This document shows, piece by piece, positions 50,001 through 60,044 of a stretch of DNA of 64,000 nt. A program made the translations under genes and the position numbers. The notes below the pieces were generated by a model, which saw only the letters and a program-made list of their open reading frames with translations, was not told where the DNA came from and ran no database searches. The stretch spans positions 590,183 through 654,182 of the forward strand of contig NZ_JAAZQJ010000002.1 in assembly GCF_012275375.1 (NCBI RefSeq). The letters run 5' to 3'. Position 1 is the stretch's first letter; the number at the start of each line of letters is the position of its first letter. The stretch is from Dyella sp. SG609. Its GTDB lineage: Bacteria > Pseudomonadota > Gammaproteobacteria > Xanthomonadales > Rhodanobacteraceae.

Positions 50001-51989
50001 CTTGCAGTAGCCGCGCAGCATGGCGACCTGGCGCCAGCTCAGCTTGGCCCCGAGCACCAGGCGGTTGAAGCCGTCGTTCTCGGCGTTGACGCGCCAGATC
50101 TGCTCGAAGGCGTCCTCGAACAGGCTGCCGACCTGCTCCACCGAGAACGTGAGGTTGCCCACCGGCTGCACCTCGAAGTCCTGGATGAACAGCGGCGTGC
50201 CGCCGGTCTTCACGTCATACACGTGCTCGGTGAGCACGCGCAGGCCGAGGTTCTCCAGCTGCGGCAACACTTCGGACAGCGCGATGTCGGCGCCGCTGCG
50301 GTAGACCTTGAAGCGCAGTTCTTCCGGACGCTGCTCCGGGTGATAGAACGACATGCGCACCGCGTCGTCGCCCTTCAGCAGGGCCAGCTGGCGCACGTCC
50401 TCGGCGGCGGCGGCGGGCAGCACGTCTTCCACGTAGCCGGCCGGCAGGGCCTTGCCGTAGCGGTTGGCCAGCACCACGCCGTCGTGGTCGCCCATCAGCT
50501 TGACCAGGGCGTCGCGCAGGTCGTCGTGCCAGTTGCGCACGATCGCGGCCACGCCCTGCTCCAGCGCCGCGGCGTCGTAGCTCACGTGGTCGCCGATCTT
50601 CGGGCGCACCACGATGTGCAGGCGGGCCAGCGCGGCCTCGCCCATCAGCACGGAGGAATCGATCTGCTCGCCGTGCAGCGCGTCGCGCAGCATGTTCTCG
50701 ATGCGCTCGCGCACCGAGGTGTTGAAGCGCTCGCGCGGCACGAACACCAGGCAGGTGAAGAAGCGGCCGTAGCGGTCGCGGCGCACGAACAGGCGCGTGC
50801 GGGCGCGCTGGCGCAGTTCCAGGATGCCGATGGCGGTGGCGTAGAGCTCGTCCTCGTTGCTCTGGAACAGCTCGTCGCGCGGCAGCGTCTCCAGGATGTG
50901 GCGCAGCGACTTGCCCGAGTACGAATCGCGCTTCAGGCCCGAACGGGCCATCACCGCTTCCACGCGCTGGCGCACCAGCGGCACGTCCTGCGGGCGCGCC
51001 ATGTAGGCATTGGAGGAGAACAGGCCGAGGAAGCGCTGTTCGGCCACCGGCTTGCCGCTGGCGTCGAAGCGCAGCACGCCGACGTAATCCATGTGGCCCT
51101 GGCGGTGCACGTGCGAGCGCGCATTGGTCTTGGTCAGGATGATCGCGTCGGTGGAGCCGGACTGCGGCAGTTCGCTGGCCGCCATGCTGCGCAGCGAACG
51201 CGGCGCCATCGAGCGCTCCTGCTTGTGCAGGATGCCGAGGCCCGAGCCTTCGACCGAGCGCAGCACTTCGTCGCCGGCGGCCTGGGTGACTTCGTATTCG
51301 CGATAACCGAGGAAGGTGAAGTTGTCGTCGGCCAGCCAGCGCATGAATTCGACCGCTTCTTCCACCGAATCGCGGTTCAGCGGCAGCTGGCGGTTCGGCA
51401 GGTCGGCGGCGATGGCCAGGGCCTGGTCGCGCATGCGGCTCCAGTCGGCGACCGAGGCGCGCACGTCTTCCAGCGAGCTCTCGATCTGCGCCTTGAGCTG
51501 GGCCATCTCGGCCTCGTCGGCGAGGCGGTCGATCTCGAAGTGCATCACCGACTCGGGCGCGCCGTCGTCGGCGCCCAGGCGCTGCAGGCGGCCGGCGGCA
51601 TCGCGCGCGGCCTTCACCACCGGATGGATCACCGCATGGATCTGCAGGCGGGTGGACACGATCATGCTCACCGTGTCGACCAGGAAGGGCATGTCGTCGG
51701 TGGCGATCTGCACCACGCTGCGGCCCGCATGCCCGGCCTGCGGATTGAACACGCGCACCGAGGCGCGGCCGGTCTGGCGCTGCTGCACGAACTCGAGCAG
51801 GCCGCCGATCAGCGCGGCCCATTCGCTTGCGGTGTGCAGTTCGAGGTCGCCGGCGGCGACGCGGGAGAAAAAGGCGCTGATAAAAAATTGCGCCTCATCA
51901 AGGCGCTGGTTGGGGAAACCGGTTTTTTTCAGTTCATCCAGAACTTCAGCCTGGATCGATGTTTCGCTGGCCGCACGAATTGCGTTCAT
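47055..51989 (-). CDS. gdhB: NAD-specific glutamate dehydrogenase, large (about 180 kDa) type
   Basis: A 1644-residue enzyme converting glutamate to 2-oxoglutarate and ammonia with NAD, of the large GDH class known from Pseudomonas, Caulobacter and Streptomyces. The long N-terminal regulatory half has ACT-like segments ([33 protein letters not shown]). The catalytic part follows from about residue 730: [39 protein letters not shown] with the catalytic Lys, then [28 protein letters not shown] and the NAD-binding fold. This breakdown enzyme fits the amino-acid catabolic theme of the window. It stands alone on the minus strand. Confidence 0.95.
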   Translation of the reverse strand: [1644 protein letters not shown]

Positions 51990-52705
51990 GGCATCTATTG
52001 GCAGTGACGGAGATGGGGCAGAAAAGCCGCAAAAGGATACGCTCGCACCAAGGCGATAGCCACCTGCATTGCGGCAATCACTTCAGCCTGCGGTTCGGCA
52101 GACGATCGTTTTGCGCAAGCGTGCGTTGCGGCTCGATCAGCGGTGCGCGTGGATGCATGCGCACTGCGGTGCGGAGCGATGCGCACGTGTGTTCGTCGAC
52201 GGATGCGGATCGACGATGCGAGCGATGCCTTGCCGCTGCATCGGAAAGAGGCCGCGCGCGTGCTTCGCTGCGCCGCAGCACGCCAAGCCGGCTTAGGGGC
52301 GAGAAACCCGGATAAAAATACCGGCTCGATATCCGGAACGCGGCGGCCGCGGCGTGGTCGCCGCCTGCCGGCTCAAGAATTCCTCTGAGGGAGCATTCCA
52401 CCCGGATCGCTAGATAGACCATGCGCCGACGCACGGTCCCCGTCACATCCCGTCACACCCCCTTCGCGGCGAAAACACGAAGAATTCAGGGCTAGACCAT
52501 TCGTCAAAGCAAATTGTAAACTGGCCGGTATAGTCAAGCCCGCTGCCCGTCCGGAGCACCGCATGCGTTGTTCACAGCCGTCGTTCAGCCGCAAGCTGTC
52601 CGGCGGCACTAGGCAGGCATGCTGCGCCACGGAAAGCTACGCGCCTGGCAGCCGATCCGGGGATCGGCGAGACCCGCACACCCGATACCTATAAATGGAG
52701 TCCCC
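51990..52705. other. Long intergenic region between glutamate dehydrogenase and efflux operon
   Basis: The 716 bases separate two divergent genes and must contain both promoters. Short AT-rich islands are visible (GATAAAAATACCGGCTC near 52312, CAAATTGTAAACTGGCCGGTATAGTCAAG near 52509-52537); TATAGT at 52528-52533 could be a -10 for the efflux operon but lacks a good -35. No regulator gene, small protein or RNA gene could be supported. Such a long gap may hide a small RNA. Confidence 0.4.
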
Positions 52706-53917
52706 ATGAAGTCCTCGTCACTGCGCACACCCCTGCTGTGCCTTGGCCTGCTGGCGCTGGCCGCCTGCGGAGGCAAGAAGGAACAAGGCCCGCCGCAGAT
52801 GCCGCCGCCGGAAGTCGGCGTCGTCAAGGCCCAGCCGGTTTCCGCCCCGCTCAACAAGGACCTGGTGGGACGCCTCTCCGCCTTCCGCAGCGCCGACGTC
52901 CGCGCCCGCGTGGCCGGCGTGCTGCTCAAGCGGGTCTATGAGGAAGGCACCGACGTCAAGAAGGGCCAGGTGCTGTTCGAGATCGATCCGTCGGTCTACC
53001 AGGCCAACTTGAACTCGGCCCAGGCCAACCTCGCCTCGGCCCAGGCCACCTACGCCAATGCCCACAAGGCCGCCGAGCGCGCCCGCCAGCTGCGCCCGCA
53101 GGGCTACGTGTCGCAGGCCGATCTCGACAGCGCCGAAGCCAGCGAGCGCAGCTCGTCCGCCGCGGTGAAGCAGGCGCAGGCCTCGGTGGAAAGCGCCCGC
53201 ATCAGCCTGGGCTTCACCCGCGTCACCGCGCCCATTGACGGCCGCGCCGGCCAGCAGCAGGTCACCGAAGGCGCCATCGTGGGCAACGGCAACGCCGATG
53301 CCGGCGCCAGCTCCACCCTGCTCACCACGGTCGACCAGCTCGATCCGCTGTACATCAACTTCACCGTCAGCGCCGCCGACCTCGACCGCCTGCGCCGCGC
53401 CCAGAGCGCCGGCCACGTGAGCCTGGCCGACCCGACCAAGACCACGGTCGACGTGATCCTGCCCGACGGCAGCAAGTACGAGCACCAGGGCCAGCTCGAC
53501 TTCTCCGGCGCCACGGTCGACCCGACCACCGGCACGGTCAACCTGCGCGCGCAGCTGGCCAACCATGACAAGCGCCTGCTGCCCGGCACCTACGTCACCA
53601 TCAAGGCGAACCTCGGCCAGCAGAACAACGTGTTCCTGGTGCCGCAGCAGGGCGTGGCGCGCGACGTCGCCGGCGCCTACGTGCTGGTGGTGAACCAGGA
53701 GGGCAAGGTGCAGCGCAAGGACGTCACCGCCAACGACCTGAGCAACGGCAACTGGATCGTCACCGGCGGCCTCGCCGCGGGCGACCAGGTGATCGTGTCG
53801 GGCCTGCAGGCCGTCCAGCAGGGCGCGCCCGCCAAGGCCTCGCCGTGGACGCCGGGCCAGAACGCCGGTCCGCCGAACGGCGCGCCGGGCGGTCAGCCCG
53901 CGGCCGGCAAGCACTGA
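52706..53917 (+). CDS. RND efflux periplasmic adaptor lipoprotein (AcrA/MexA type)
   Basis: A 403-residue membrane-fusion protein. Signal LLCLGLLALAAC carries a lipobox ending in Cys 20. The biotinyl-lipoyl halves are VGRLSAFRSADVRARVAGVLLKRVYEEGTDVKKGQVLFEID near residue 60 and ISLGFTRVTAPIDGRAGQQQVTEGAIV near 175, with a coiled-coil hairpin between them (SAQANLASAQATYANAHKAAERARQL). The beta-barrel and membrane-proximal parts follow, with a Pro/Gly-rich tail. It joins the RND pump to an outer-membrane channel. ATG 52706 follows GGAG. Gap to the pump gene is 15 bases. Confidence 0.95.
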   Translation: MKSSSLRTPLLCLGLLALAACGGKKEQGPPQMPPPEVGVVKAQPVSAPLNKDLVGRLSAFRSADVRARVAGVLLKRVYEEGTDVKKGQVLFEIDPSVYQANLNSAQANLASAQATYANAHKAAERARQLRPQGYVSQADLDSAEASERSSSAAVKQAQASVESARISLGFTRVTAPIDGRAGQQQVTEGAIVGNGNADAGASSTLLTTVDQLDPLYINFTVSAADLDRLRRAQSAGHVSLADPTKTTVDVILPDGSKYEHQGQLDFSGATVDPTTGTVNLRAQLANHDKRLLPGTYVTIKANLGQQNNVFLVPQQGVARDVAGAYVLVVNQEGKVQRKDVTANDLSNGNWIVTGGLAAGDQVIVSGLQAVQQGAPAKASPWTPGQNAGPPNGAPGGQPAAGKH

Positions 53918-53932
53918 CGGGAGTCGACCGAC

Positions 53933-56900
53933 ATGCCCAGTTTTTTCATTGACCGCCCGATTTTCGCGTGGGTGGTAGCGATCCTCATCACCATGGTCGG
54001 CACGATTGCGATGCTGAACATGGGTATCGAGTCCTACCCCAACATCGCGCCGCCGCAGGTGGTGGTTAACGCCACCTTCCCGGGCGCCAACGCGGACACG
54101 GTGGAGAAGAACGTCACCCAGGTGATCGAGCAGCAGCTCACCGGCATCGACCACCTGCTGTACTTCTCCTCTTCCTCGAGCTCCAACGGCTCGGCCTCCA
54201 TCACCCTCACCTTCGAGACCGGCACCAATGCCGACATCGCCCAGGTGCAGGTGCAGAACAAGGTCTCGCTGGCCCAGCCGCGCCTGCCTACCGCCGTGAC
54301 CCAGCAGGGCGTGGTGGTGGCGAAGAACAATCCGGACTTCCTGATGTTCGTCTCGTTGGTCTCGACCAACCCGGACATCGACGGCAACCGCCTGGCCGAC
54401 ATCATCGCCTCGCAGGTCGCCGACCAGGTCGGCCGCATTCCCGGCGTCGGCAGCACCCGCGTGATCGGCGCCGAATACGCGGTGCGCATCTGGCTGAACC
54501 CGGACAAGCTGCAGGGCTACGGCCTCTCGGCCAGCGCCGTGCGCGACGCCGTGTCCACCCAGAACGTGCAGTTCGCCGCCGGCTCGCTGGGCGCCGACCC
54601 GGCGCCGGCCGACCAGGGCTTTACGGCCACGGTGTCGGCGGAGGGCCGGTTCTCCTCGCCCGAGGAGTTCGGCAACATCATCCTGCGCGCCAACAGCGAC
54701 GGCACCGTGGTGCGCCTGAGCGACGTCGCCCGCGTCTCGTTCGGTCCGCAGTCCTACGGCCTGGCCTCCACCTGGAACGGCCAGCCGGTCGGCGGCCTCG
54801 GCGTGCAGCTGCTGCCGGGCGCCAACGCGCTCGACGTGGCCACCGCCGTGCGCGCCAAGATGGACGAGCTGTCCAGGGACTTCCCGCAGGGCGTCACCTG
54901 GTTCGCGCCGTACGACACCACGCCGTTCGTGAAGGTGTCGATCAACGAAGTGGTGCACACCCTGGTGGAGGCGATCATCCTCGTCTTCCTGGTGATGCTG
55001 ATCTTCCTGCAGAACATCCGCGCCACCATCATCCCCACCCTGGTCATCCCGGTGGCGCTGCTGGGCACCTTCATCGGCCTGATCGCGCTGGGCTTCACCA
55101 TCAACCAGCTGACCTTGTTCGGCATGGTGCTGGCGATCGGCATCGTGGTGGACGACGCGATCGTGGTGATCGAGAACGTCGAACGCATCATGACCGAGGA
55201 GCACCTCCCGCCGAAGGAGGCCACCCGCAAGGCCATGGGCCAGATCACCGGCGCGGTGGTGGCGATCACCGTGGTGCTGGCGGCGGTATTCGTGCCGTCG
55301 GCCCTGCAGGCCGGCGCCTCGGGCGTGATCTACAAGCAGTTCGCGCTGACCATCGCGGTGTCGATGGGCTTCTCCGCGTTCCTCGCGCTGTCGTTCACCC
55401 CGGCGCTGTGCGCCACCATGCTGAAGCCGACCCACGACCAGAAGAAGAACGTCGTGTACCGCGGCTTCAACAAGATGTTCGACTGGGTCACCCACACCTA
55501 CAGCGGCCATATCTCCAGCGCCGCGCGGCATGCGCCGCGGTGGATGATCGTGTTCGCGCTGATCACCGCGCTGGCCGGCTTCCTGTACACCAAGCTGCCC
55601 ACCAGCTTCGTGCCCAGCGAGGACCAGGGCTTCGCGCTGGCCATCGTGAACCTGCCGCCGGGCGCCACCCTCAAGCGCTCCGAGCAGGTGATGGCGGAGA
55701 TGCGCGAGCGCATCAAGAACAGCCCGCTGAACGACTCGATCGTCGGCATGTACCAGATCAGCGGCTTCAGCTTCGTCGGCCAGAGCGAAAGCGCGGGCAT
55801 GGCCTTCATCAAGCTCAAGGACTGGAGCGAGCGCAAGATCACCGCGGACGAGCTGATCATGCAGGCCAACGGCGTGCTGCACGGCATCCGCGACGCGCAG
55901 ATCTTCGTGGTGAACCTGCCGACCATCCGCGGCCTCAGCCAGTTCGGCGGCATCGACATGTACCTGCAGGCGCGTGCCGGCCAGACCCACGGCGAGCTGA
56001 TGCAGGCCATGGGCATGGTGCTGGGCAAGTCGCAGGGCAACCCTGCCCTGCTCGGCACCCGTCCGAACTCGCTGCCCGACGCTCCGCTGTGGAACCTCAA
56101 GGTGGACCGCGTGCAGGCCGAGTCGATGGGCCTGTCGGTCAGCGACGTGTACACCGCGATCCAGCTCACCCTGGCGCCGATCTACGTCAACGACTTCGTC
56201 TACGGCGGCCGCGTGAAGCGCGTCTACCTGCAGGCGGACCAGCCGTTCCGCATGGGCCCGGACGCCTTGAACCACGTGTTCACGCCCAGCGCGCTGGCCA
56301 GCACCGGCAGCAGCAGCGCCGCGCGTTCGGCCACCAACCCCTACAACATGATCCCGATCTCCAGCGTGGTGCATTCCGACTGGGGCACCGGCTCGCCGGC
56401 GCTGACCCGCTACAACGGCTACGCCGCCGTTGAAATCGTGGCCAGCGAAGGCAAGGGGTACTCCACCGGCCAGGCCATGGGCGCGCTGCAGAACATCGTC
56501 GACAAGGACCTGCCCAAGGGCTTCGGCGCCGACTGGACCGGCCAGTCCTACCAGGAAATCCTGGCGGGCAACTCGGCCACCCTGCTGCTGGTGCTGTCGA
56601 TCGTGATCGTGTTCCTCTGCCTCGCGGCGCTGTACGAGAGCTGGTCGATCCCGGTCGCGGTGCTGCTGGTGGTGCCGCTGGGCCTGCTCGGCACGGTGGT
56701 GTTCTCCATGCTGCGCAGCCTGCCGAACGACATGTACTTCAAGATCGGCATGATCACGGTGATTGGCCTGGCGGCGAAGAACGCCATCCTGATCGTGGAA
56801 TTCGCGGTGGAACAGCAGCAGCAGGGCAAGTCGCTGTTCGACGCGGTGGTCACGGCCTCCCGCCTGCGACTGCGCCCGATCCTGATGACCTCGATGGCCT

Positions 56901-57133
56901 TCATCCTGGGCGTGTTCCCGCTGGCGGTGTCGACCGGCGCGGGCGCCAACTCCCGCCATGCGATCGGCACGGGCGTGATCGGCGGCATGCTGTTCGCCAC
57001 CTTCCTGGGCCTGCTGCTGATCCCGGTGTTCTACGTGGTGGTGCGCCGCGCCCTGGGCGACAAGCTGGACGAGAGCTCGCACAAGGTGCGCCAGGCGCAC
57101 GGCGGTGGCGGCGACGCAGCCTCCGGGCACTGA
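53933..57133 (+). CDS. RND multidrug efflux pump, inner-membrane component (AcrB/MexB type)
   Basis: A 1066-residue hydrophobe/amphiphile-efflux-1 transporter. The N-terminus SFFIDRPIFAWVVAILITMVGTIAML and the helix 4 proton-relay motif GIVVDDAIVVIENV with the two essential aspartates are canonical; a second relay Lys lies in ITVIGLAAKNAILIVEFA. Two large periplasmic loops have the porter domain (FPGANADTVEKNVTQVIEQQLTGIDHLLYFSSSSSSNG). It exports drugs, dyes or detergents using the proton gradient. No outer-membrane channel gene follows, so a TolC-like protein from elsewhere must complete the complex. Confidence 0.96.
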   Translation: MPSFFIDRPIFAWVVAILITMVGTIAMLNMGIESYPNIAPPQVVVNATFPGANADTVEKNVTQVIEQQLTGIDHLLYFSSSSSSNGSASITLTFETGTNADIAQVQVQNKVSLAQPRLPTAVTQQGVVVAKNNPDFLMFVSLVSTNPDIDGNRLADIIASQVADQVGRIPGVGSTRVIGAEYAVRIWLNPDKLQGYGLSASAVRDAVSTQNVQFAAGSLGADPAPADQGFTATVSAEGRFSSPEEFGNIILRANSDGTVVRLSDVARVSFGPQSYGLASTWNGQPVGGLGVQLLPGANALDVATAVRAKMDELSRDFPQGVTWFAPYDTTPFVKVSINEVVHTLVEAIILVFLVMLIFLQNIRATIIPTLVIPVALLGTFIGLIALGFTINQLTLFGMVLAIGIVVDDAIVVIENVERIMTEEHLPPKEATRKAMGQITGAVVAITVVLAAVFVPSALQAGASGVIYKQFALTIAVSMGFSAFLALSFTPALCATMLKPTHDQKKNVVYRGFNKMFDWVTHTYSGHISSAARHAPRWMIVFALITALAGFLYTKLPTSFVPSEDQGFALAIVNLPPGATLKRSEQVMAEMRERIKNSPLNDSIVGMYQISGFSFVGQSESAGMAFIKLKDWSERKITADELIMQANGVLHGIRDAQIFVVNLPTIRGLSQFGGIDMYLQARAGQTHGELMQAMGMVLGKSQGNPALLGTRPNSLPDAPLWNLKVDRVQAESMGLSVSDVYTAIQLTLAPIYVNDFVYGGRVKRVYLQADQPFRMGPDALNHVFTPSALASTGSSSAARSATNPYNMIPISSVVHSDWGTGSPALTRYNGYAAVEIVASEGKGYSTGQAMGALQNIVDKDLPKGFGADWTGQSYQEILAGNSATLLLVLSIVIVFLCLAALYESWSIPVAVLLVVPLGLLGTVVFSMLRSLPNDMYFKIGMITVIGLAAKNAILIVEFAVEQQQQGKSLFDAVVTASRLRLRPILMTSMAFILGVFPLAVSTGAGANSRHAIGTGVIGGMLFATFLGLLLIPVFYVVVRRALGDKLDESSHKVRQAHGGGGDAASGH

Positions 57134-57158
57134 TCGCCAGCTACCCTGCAACAAACAG

Positions 57159-57187
57159 AAGCCCCGGCCATGCCGGGGCTTTTGTTT
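57159..57187 (+). terminator. Rho-independent terminator after the efflux operon
   Basis: AGCCCCGGC (57160-57168) and GCCGGGGCT (57172-57180) with loop CAT, followed by TTTGTTTT. Confidence 0.92.
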
Positions 57188-57240
57188 TATGCATCCGCCG
57201 CATCGAAGCCGTTGGTTGGCCAAAGCCCCGATGGTCAAAT

Positions 57241-57612
57241 CTAGTAATCGTAAGTCTCGGACCGGAAGATCTGGTTGAGGATCCAGTAGTCCTCGGTCGT
57301 CGGCATGATTTGAAAGAACTCCCAGAAGCGCGTGGGATACTGGTTGATCCGCAGGGTTCCTTTTACAAGGACGCAGATCCCGCCATTCATGCTCGGCTGC
57401 GCGTAGGTTTCCTCGACTTCATAAGTCACCGCGGTAATGGACTGCAATTTTCCGATGATGGCGCCAGCCCCCTGGTAGTTCTCTCCTTCAAAGGTGAGCA
57501 GGGAACCGTCGTGGTAGAACGGCGCCAACGTATGCGGGTCGGTCTGCAAGCCGTGGTAGTACCGCCGGGAAAAAGCGCTGGCGACCACGTTGGTATCTAC
57601 GCCGGGGTTCAT
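57241..57612 (-). CDS. NTF2-family protein resembling eukaryotic nuclear transport factor 2
   Basis: A 123-residue protein whose closest pattern I can recall is eukaryotic NTF2, not the bacterial SnoaL/ketosteroid-isomerase relatives. It shares an opening FSRRYYHGLQTDPHTLAPFYHDGSLLTFEGENYQGAGAIIGKL (compare FxxxYYxxxDxDRxxLxxxYxDxSxLTxEGxxxQGxxAIxxKL), then QPSMNGGICVLVKGTL and a last strand YWILNQIFRSE like the FxxNDxFR ending. Length equals NTF2. Base composition is less GC-rich than neighbouring genes, with GGA, AAA, GTA and TTT codons. ATG 57612 follows AAAGGAT; ATG 57630 is an alternative. A gene obtained from a eukaryote is plausible; function in a bacterium is unknown. Confidence 0.75.
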   Translation of the reverse strand: MNPGVDTNVVASAFSRRYYHGLQTDPHTLAPFYHDGSLLTFEGENYQGAGAIIGKLQSITAVTYEVEETYAQPSMNGGICVLVKGTLRINQYPTRFWEFFQIMPTTEDYWILNQIFRSETYDY

Positions 57613-57686
57613 GACTGCATCCTTTTGCATGTTCTCGGCGCCGAGCTTACGACGCCATCCGGCCGCAGGCATGCCGCGCATCCCAT

Positions 57687-57716
57687 AAAAAAGCCCGGCG
57701 GTCACCCGCCGGGCTT
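57687..57716 (-). terminator. Rho-independent terminator of the acyl-CoA dehydrogenase gene
   Basis: On the minus strand AAGCCCGGCGG / CCGCCGGGCTT with a 4-base loop is followed by a T-run (A's at 57687-57692 on the plus strand). Confidence 0.9.
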
Positions 57717-57740
57717 GATCGATCCCGCTTGCCGAAAGGC

Positions 57741-58901
<1,161 letters not shown>

Positions 58902-59041
58902 GGGGGACTCCGGGGAAGGGCAAAGGAAAAAAGCTAGCCCGCTATTTTAGCCGGCGCCGGGAAAAGGCCCCTGTGCGGTGCAGCAGAAGGACTGCCGCCC
59001 CGCCAGCCGGCCCGCGTGGAGGCCGCCCTGGAATTTGTCCC

Positions 59042-59070
59042 TTGACGCCCTCCCGGTCCCGCCCTAGCCT
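59042..59070 (+). promoter_or_regulatory. Promoter of the regulator-metH operon
   Basis: TTGACG at 59042-59047 and TAGCCT at 59065-59070 are separated by the ideal 17 bases, 35 bases before the start codon of the regulator. Confidence 0.55.
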
Positions 59071-59083
59071 TTTGCATCTTTCC

Positions 59084-59091
59084 ATCGCGAT
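59084..59091 (+). promoter_or_regulatory. ATCGCGAT palindrome, possible operator of the ArsR-type regulator
   Basis: The perfect palindrome lies between the proposed -10 and the start codon and would suit autoregulation by the winged-helix dimer. It is a single short site, so chance is possible. Confidence 0.3.
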
Positions 59092-59104
59092 ATAAGGATG
59101 CGGC

Positions 59105-60031
59105 ATGGATCTCGCCACCGCTTCCAGCGTTCTGCGCCTGCTGGCCGACCCCACCCGGGTGCGCCTGCTGGCCCTGCTCGAACGCGAAGAACTCACCGTC
59201 GCCGAGCTGGCCGCCGTGCTGCGCCTGGCCCAGCCGCGCGTGTCCACCCACCTGGCCAAGCTGAAAGAGGCCGAGCTGGTGCGCGACCGCCGCGCCGGGG
59301 TGTCCGCCTATTACCGCGCCAATATGGAAGGCGACGAGCGCCAGCACGACCTGATCCGCTCGCTGCGCGACAGCATCGACGACGCCCTGCTGCGCGAAGA
59401 CGCCGACCGCCTGCCCACCGTGCTGGCCCAGCGCGCCGGCGAGGCCGGCTGGGCCGACACCGTGGCCGGCGACATGGAGCGCCACTACTCGCCCGGCCGC
59501 ACCTGGGAAACCCTGGCCCGCTCCCTGCTGCAGCTGCTGGAGACCGGCGACGTGCTGGACATCGCCTCCGGCGACGGCATCACCGCCGAGCTGCTGGCGC
59601 CGCATGCGCGCTCGATCGTCTGCGTGGATTCCAGCGACCGCGTGGTCGAAGCCGCCGCCCAGCGCCTGCAGCCCTTCGCCCACGTGGAAGTGCGCCAGGG
59701 CGACATGCACGCGCTGGATCTGGGCGAACGCCGCTTCGACCTGGTGCTGATGCTGCACGCCCTCACTTATGCCGAGCGCCCGGCGCAGGCCGTGGCCGAG
59801 GCCTCGCGCCTGCTGCGCCCCGGCGGCCGCCTGCTGGCGGTGACCCTGGGCCGGCACGACCACCGCGCCGTGGTGGAGCCCTTCGACCACCGCAACCTGG
59901 GTTTTTCCCAGGACGAACTCTCCGGCTTCGCGCGCGGCGCGGGCCTGGAAGACATCAGCTGTACCCGCCTGAGCCGCGAGCGCAAGGCCCCTCATTTCGA
60001 GGTGATCAGCCTGCTCGCCCGCAAGCCGTAA
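59105..60031 (+). CDS. ArsR-type regulator fused to a SAM-dependent methyltransferase domain
   Basis: A 308-residue two-domain protein. Residues 1-90 form an ArsR winged helix ([50 protein letters not shown]) without metal-binding Cys pairs. After a linker, residues about 130-308 are a class I methyltransferase fold with [34 protein letters not shown] and [14 protein letters not shown]. It stands 13 bases before split metH in the same operon. Regulators of this architecture control the methionine/SAM cycle, sensing S-adenosylhomocysteine or SAM through the second domain (SahR-like); that role is an inference here. Confidence 0.85.
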   Translation: MDLATASSVLRLLADPTRVRLLALLEREELTVAELAAVLRLAQPRVSTHLAKLKEAELVRDRRAGVSAYYRANMEGDERQHDLIRSLRDSIDDALLREDADRLPTVLAQRAGEAGWADTVAGDMERHYSPGRTWETLARSLLQLLETGDVLDIASGDGITAELLAPHARSIVCVDSSDRVVEAAAQRLQPFAHVEVRQGDMHALDLGERRFDLVLMLHALTYAERPAQAVAEASRLLRPGGRLLAVTLGRHDHRAVVEPFDHRNLGFSQDELSGFARGAGLEDISCTRLSRERKAPHFEVISLLARKP

Positions 60032-60044
60032 GGAGAACATCCGC

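Noticed and set aside
47670..52007. Plus-strand frame of about 1,445 residues opposite the glutamate dehydrogenase, and similar long frames at 52718-57238, 6345-9647 and 61054-63690
   Set aside because: High GC removes stop codons from the opposite strand. Their translations are His/Arg/Val-rich and show no family motif, while the sense genes are unmistakable.
51990..52705. TetR/AcrR-type regulator gene for the efflux pump
   Set aside because: No reading frame in either direction of this gap shows helix-turn-helix motifs or reasonable composition.
58902..60044. SAM or cobalamin riboswitch before the metH operon
   Set aside because: The leader before the regulator is only about 200 bases, with no recognisable B12-box or SAM-riboswitch core, and just 13 bases lie before metH part 1. 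A protein regulator is present instead.
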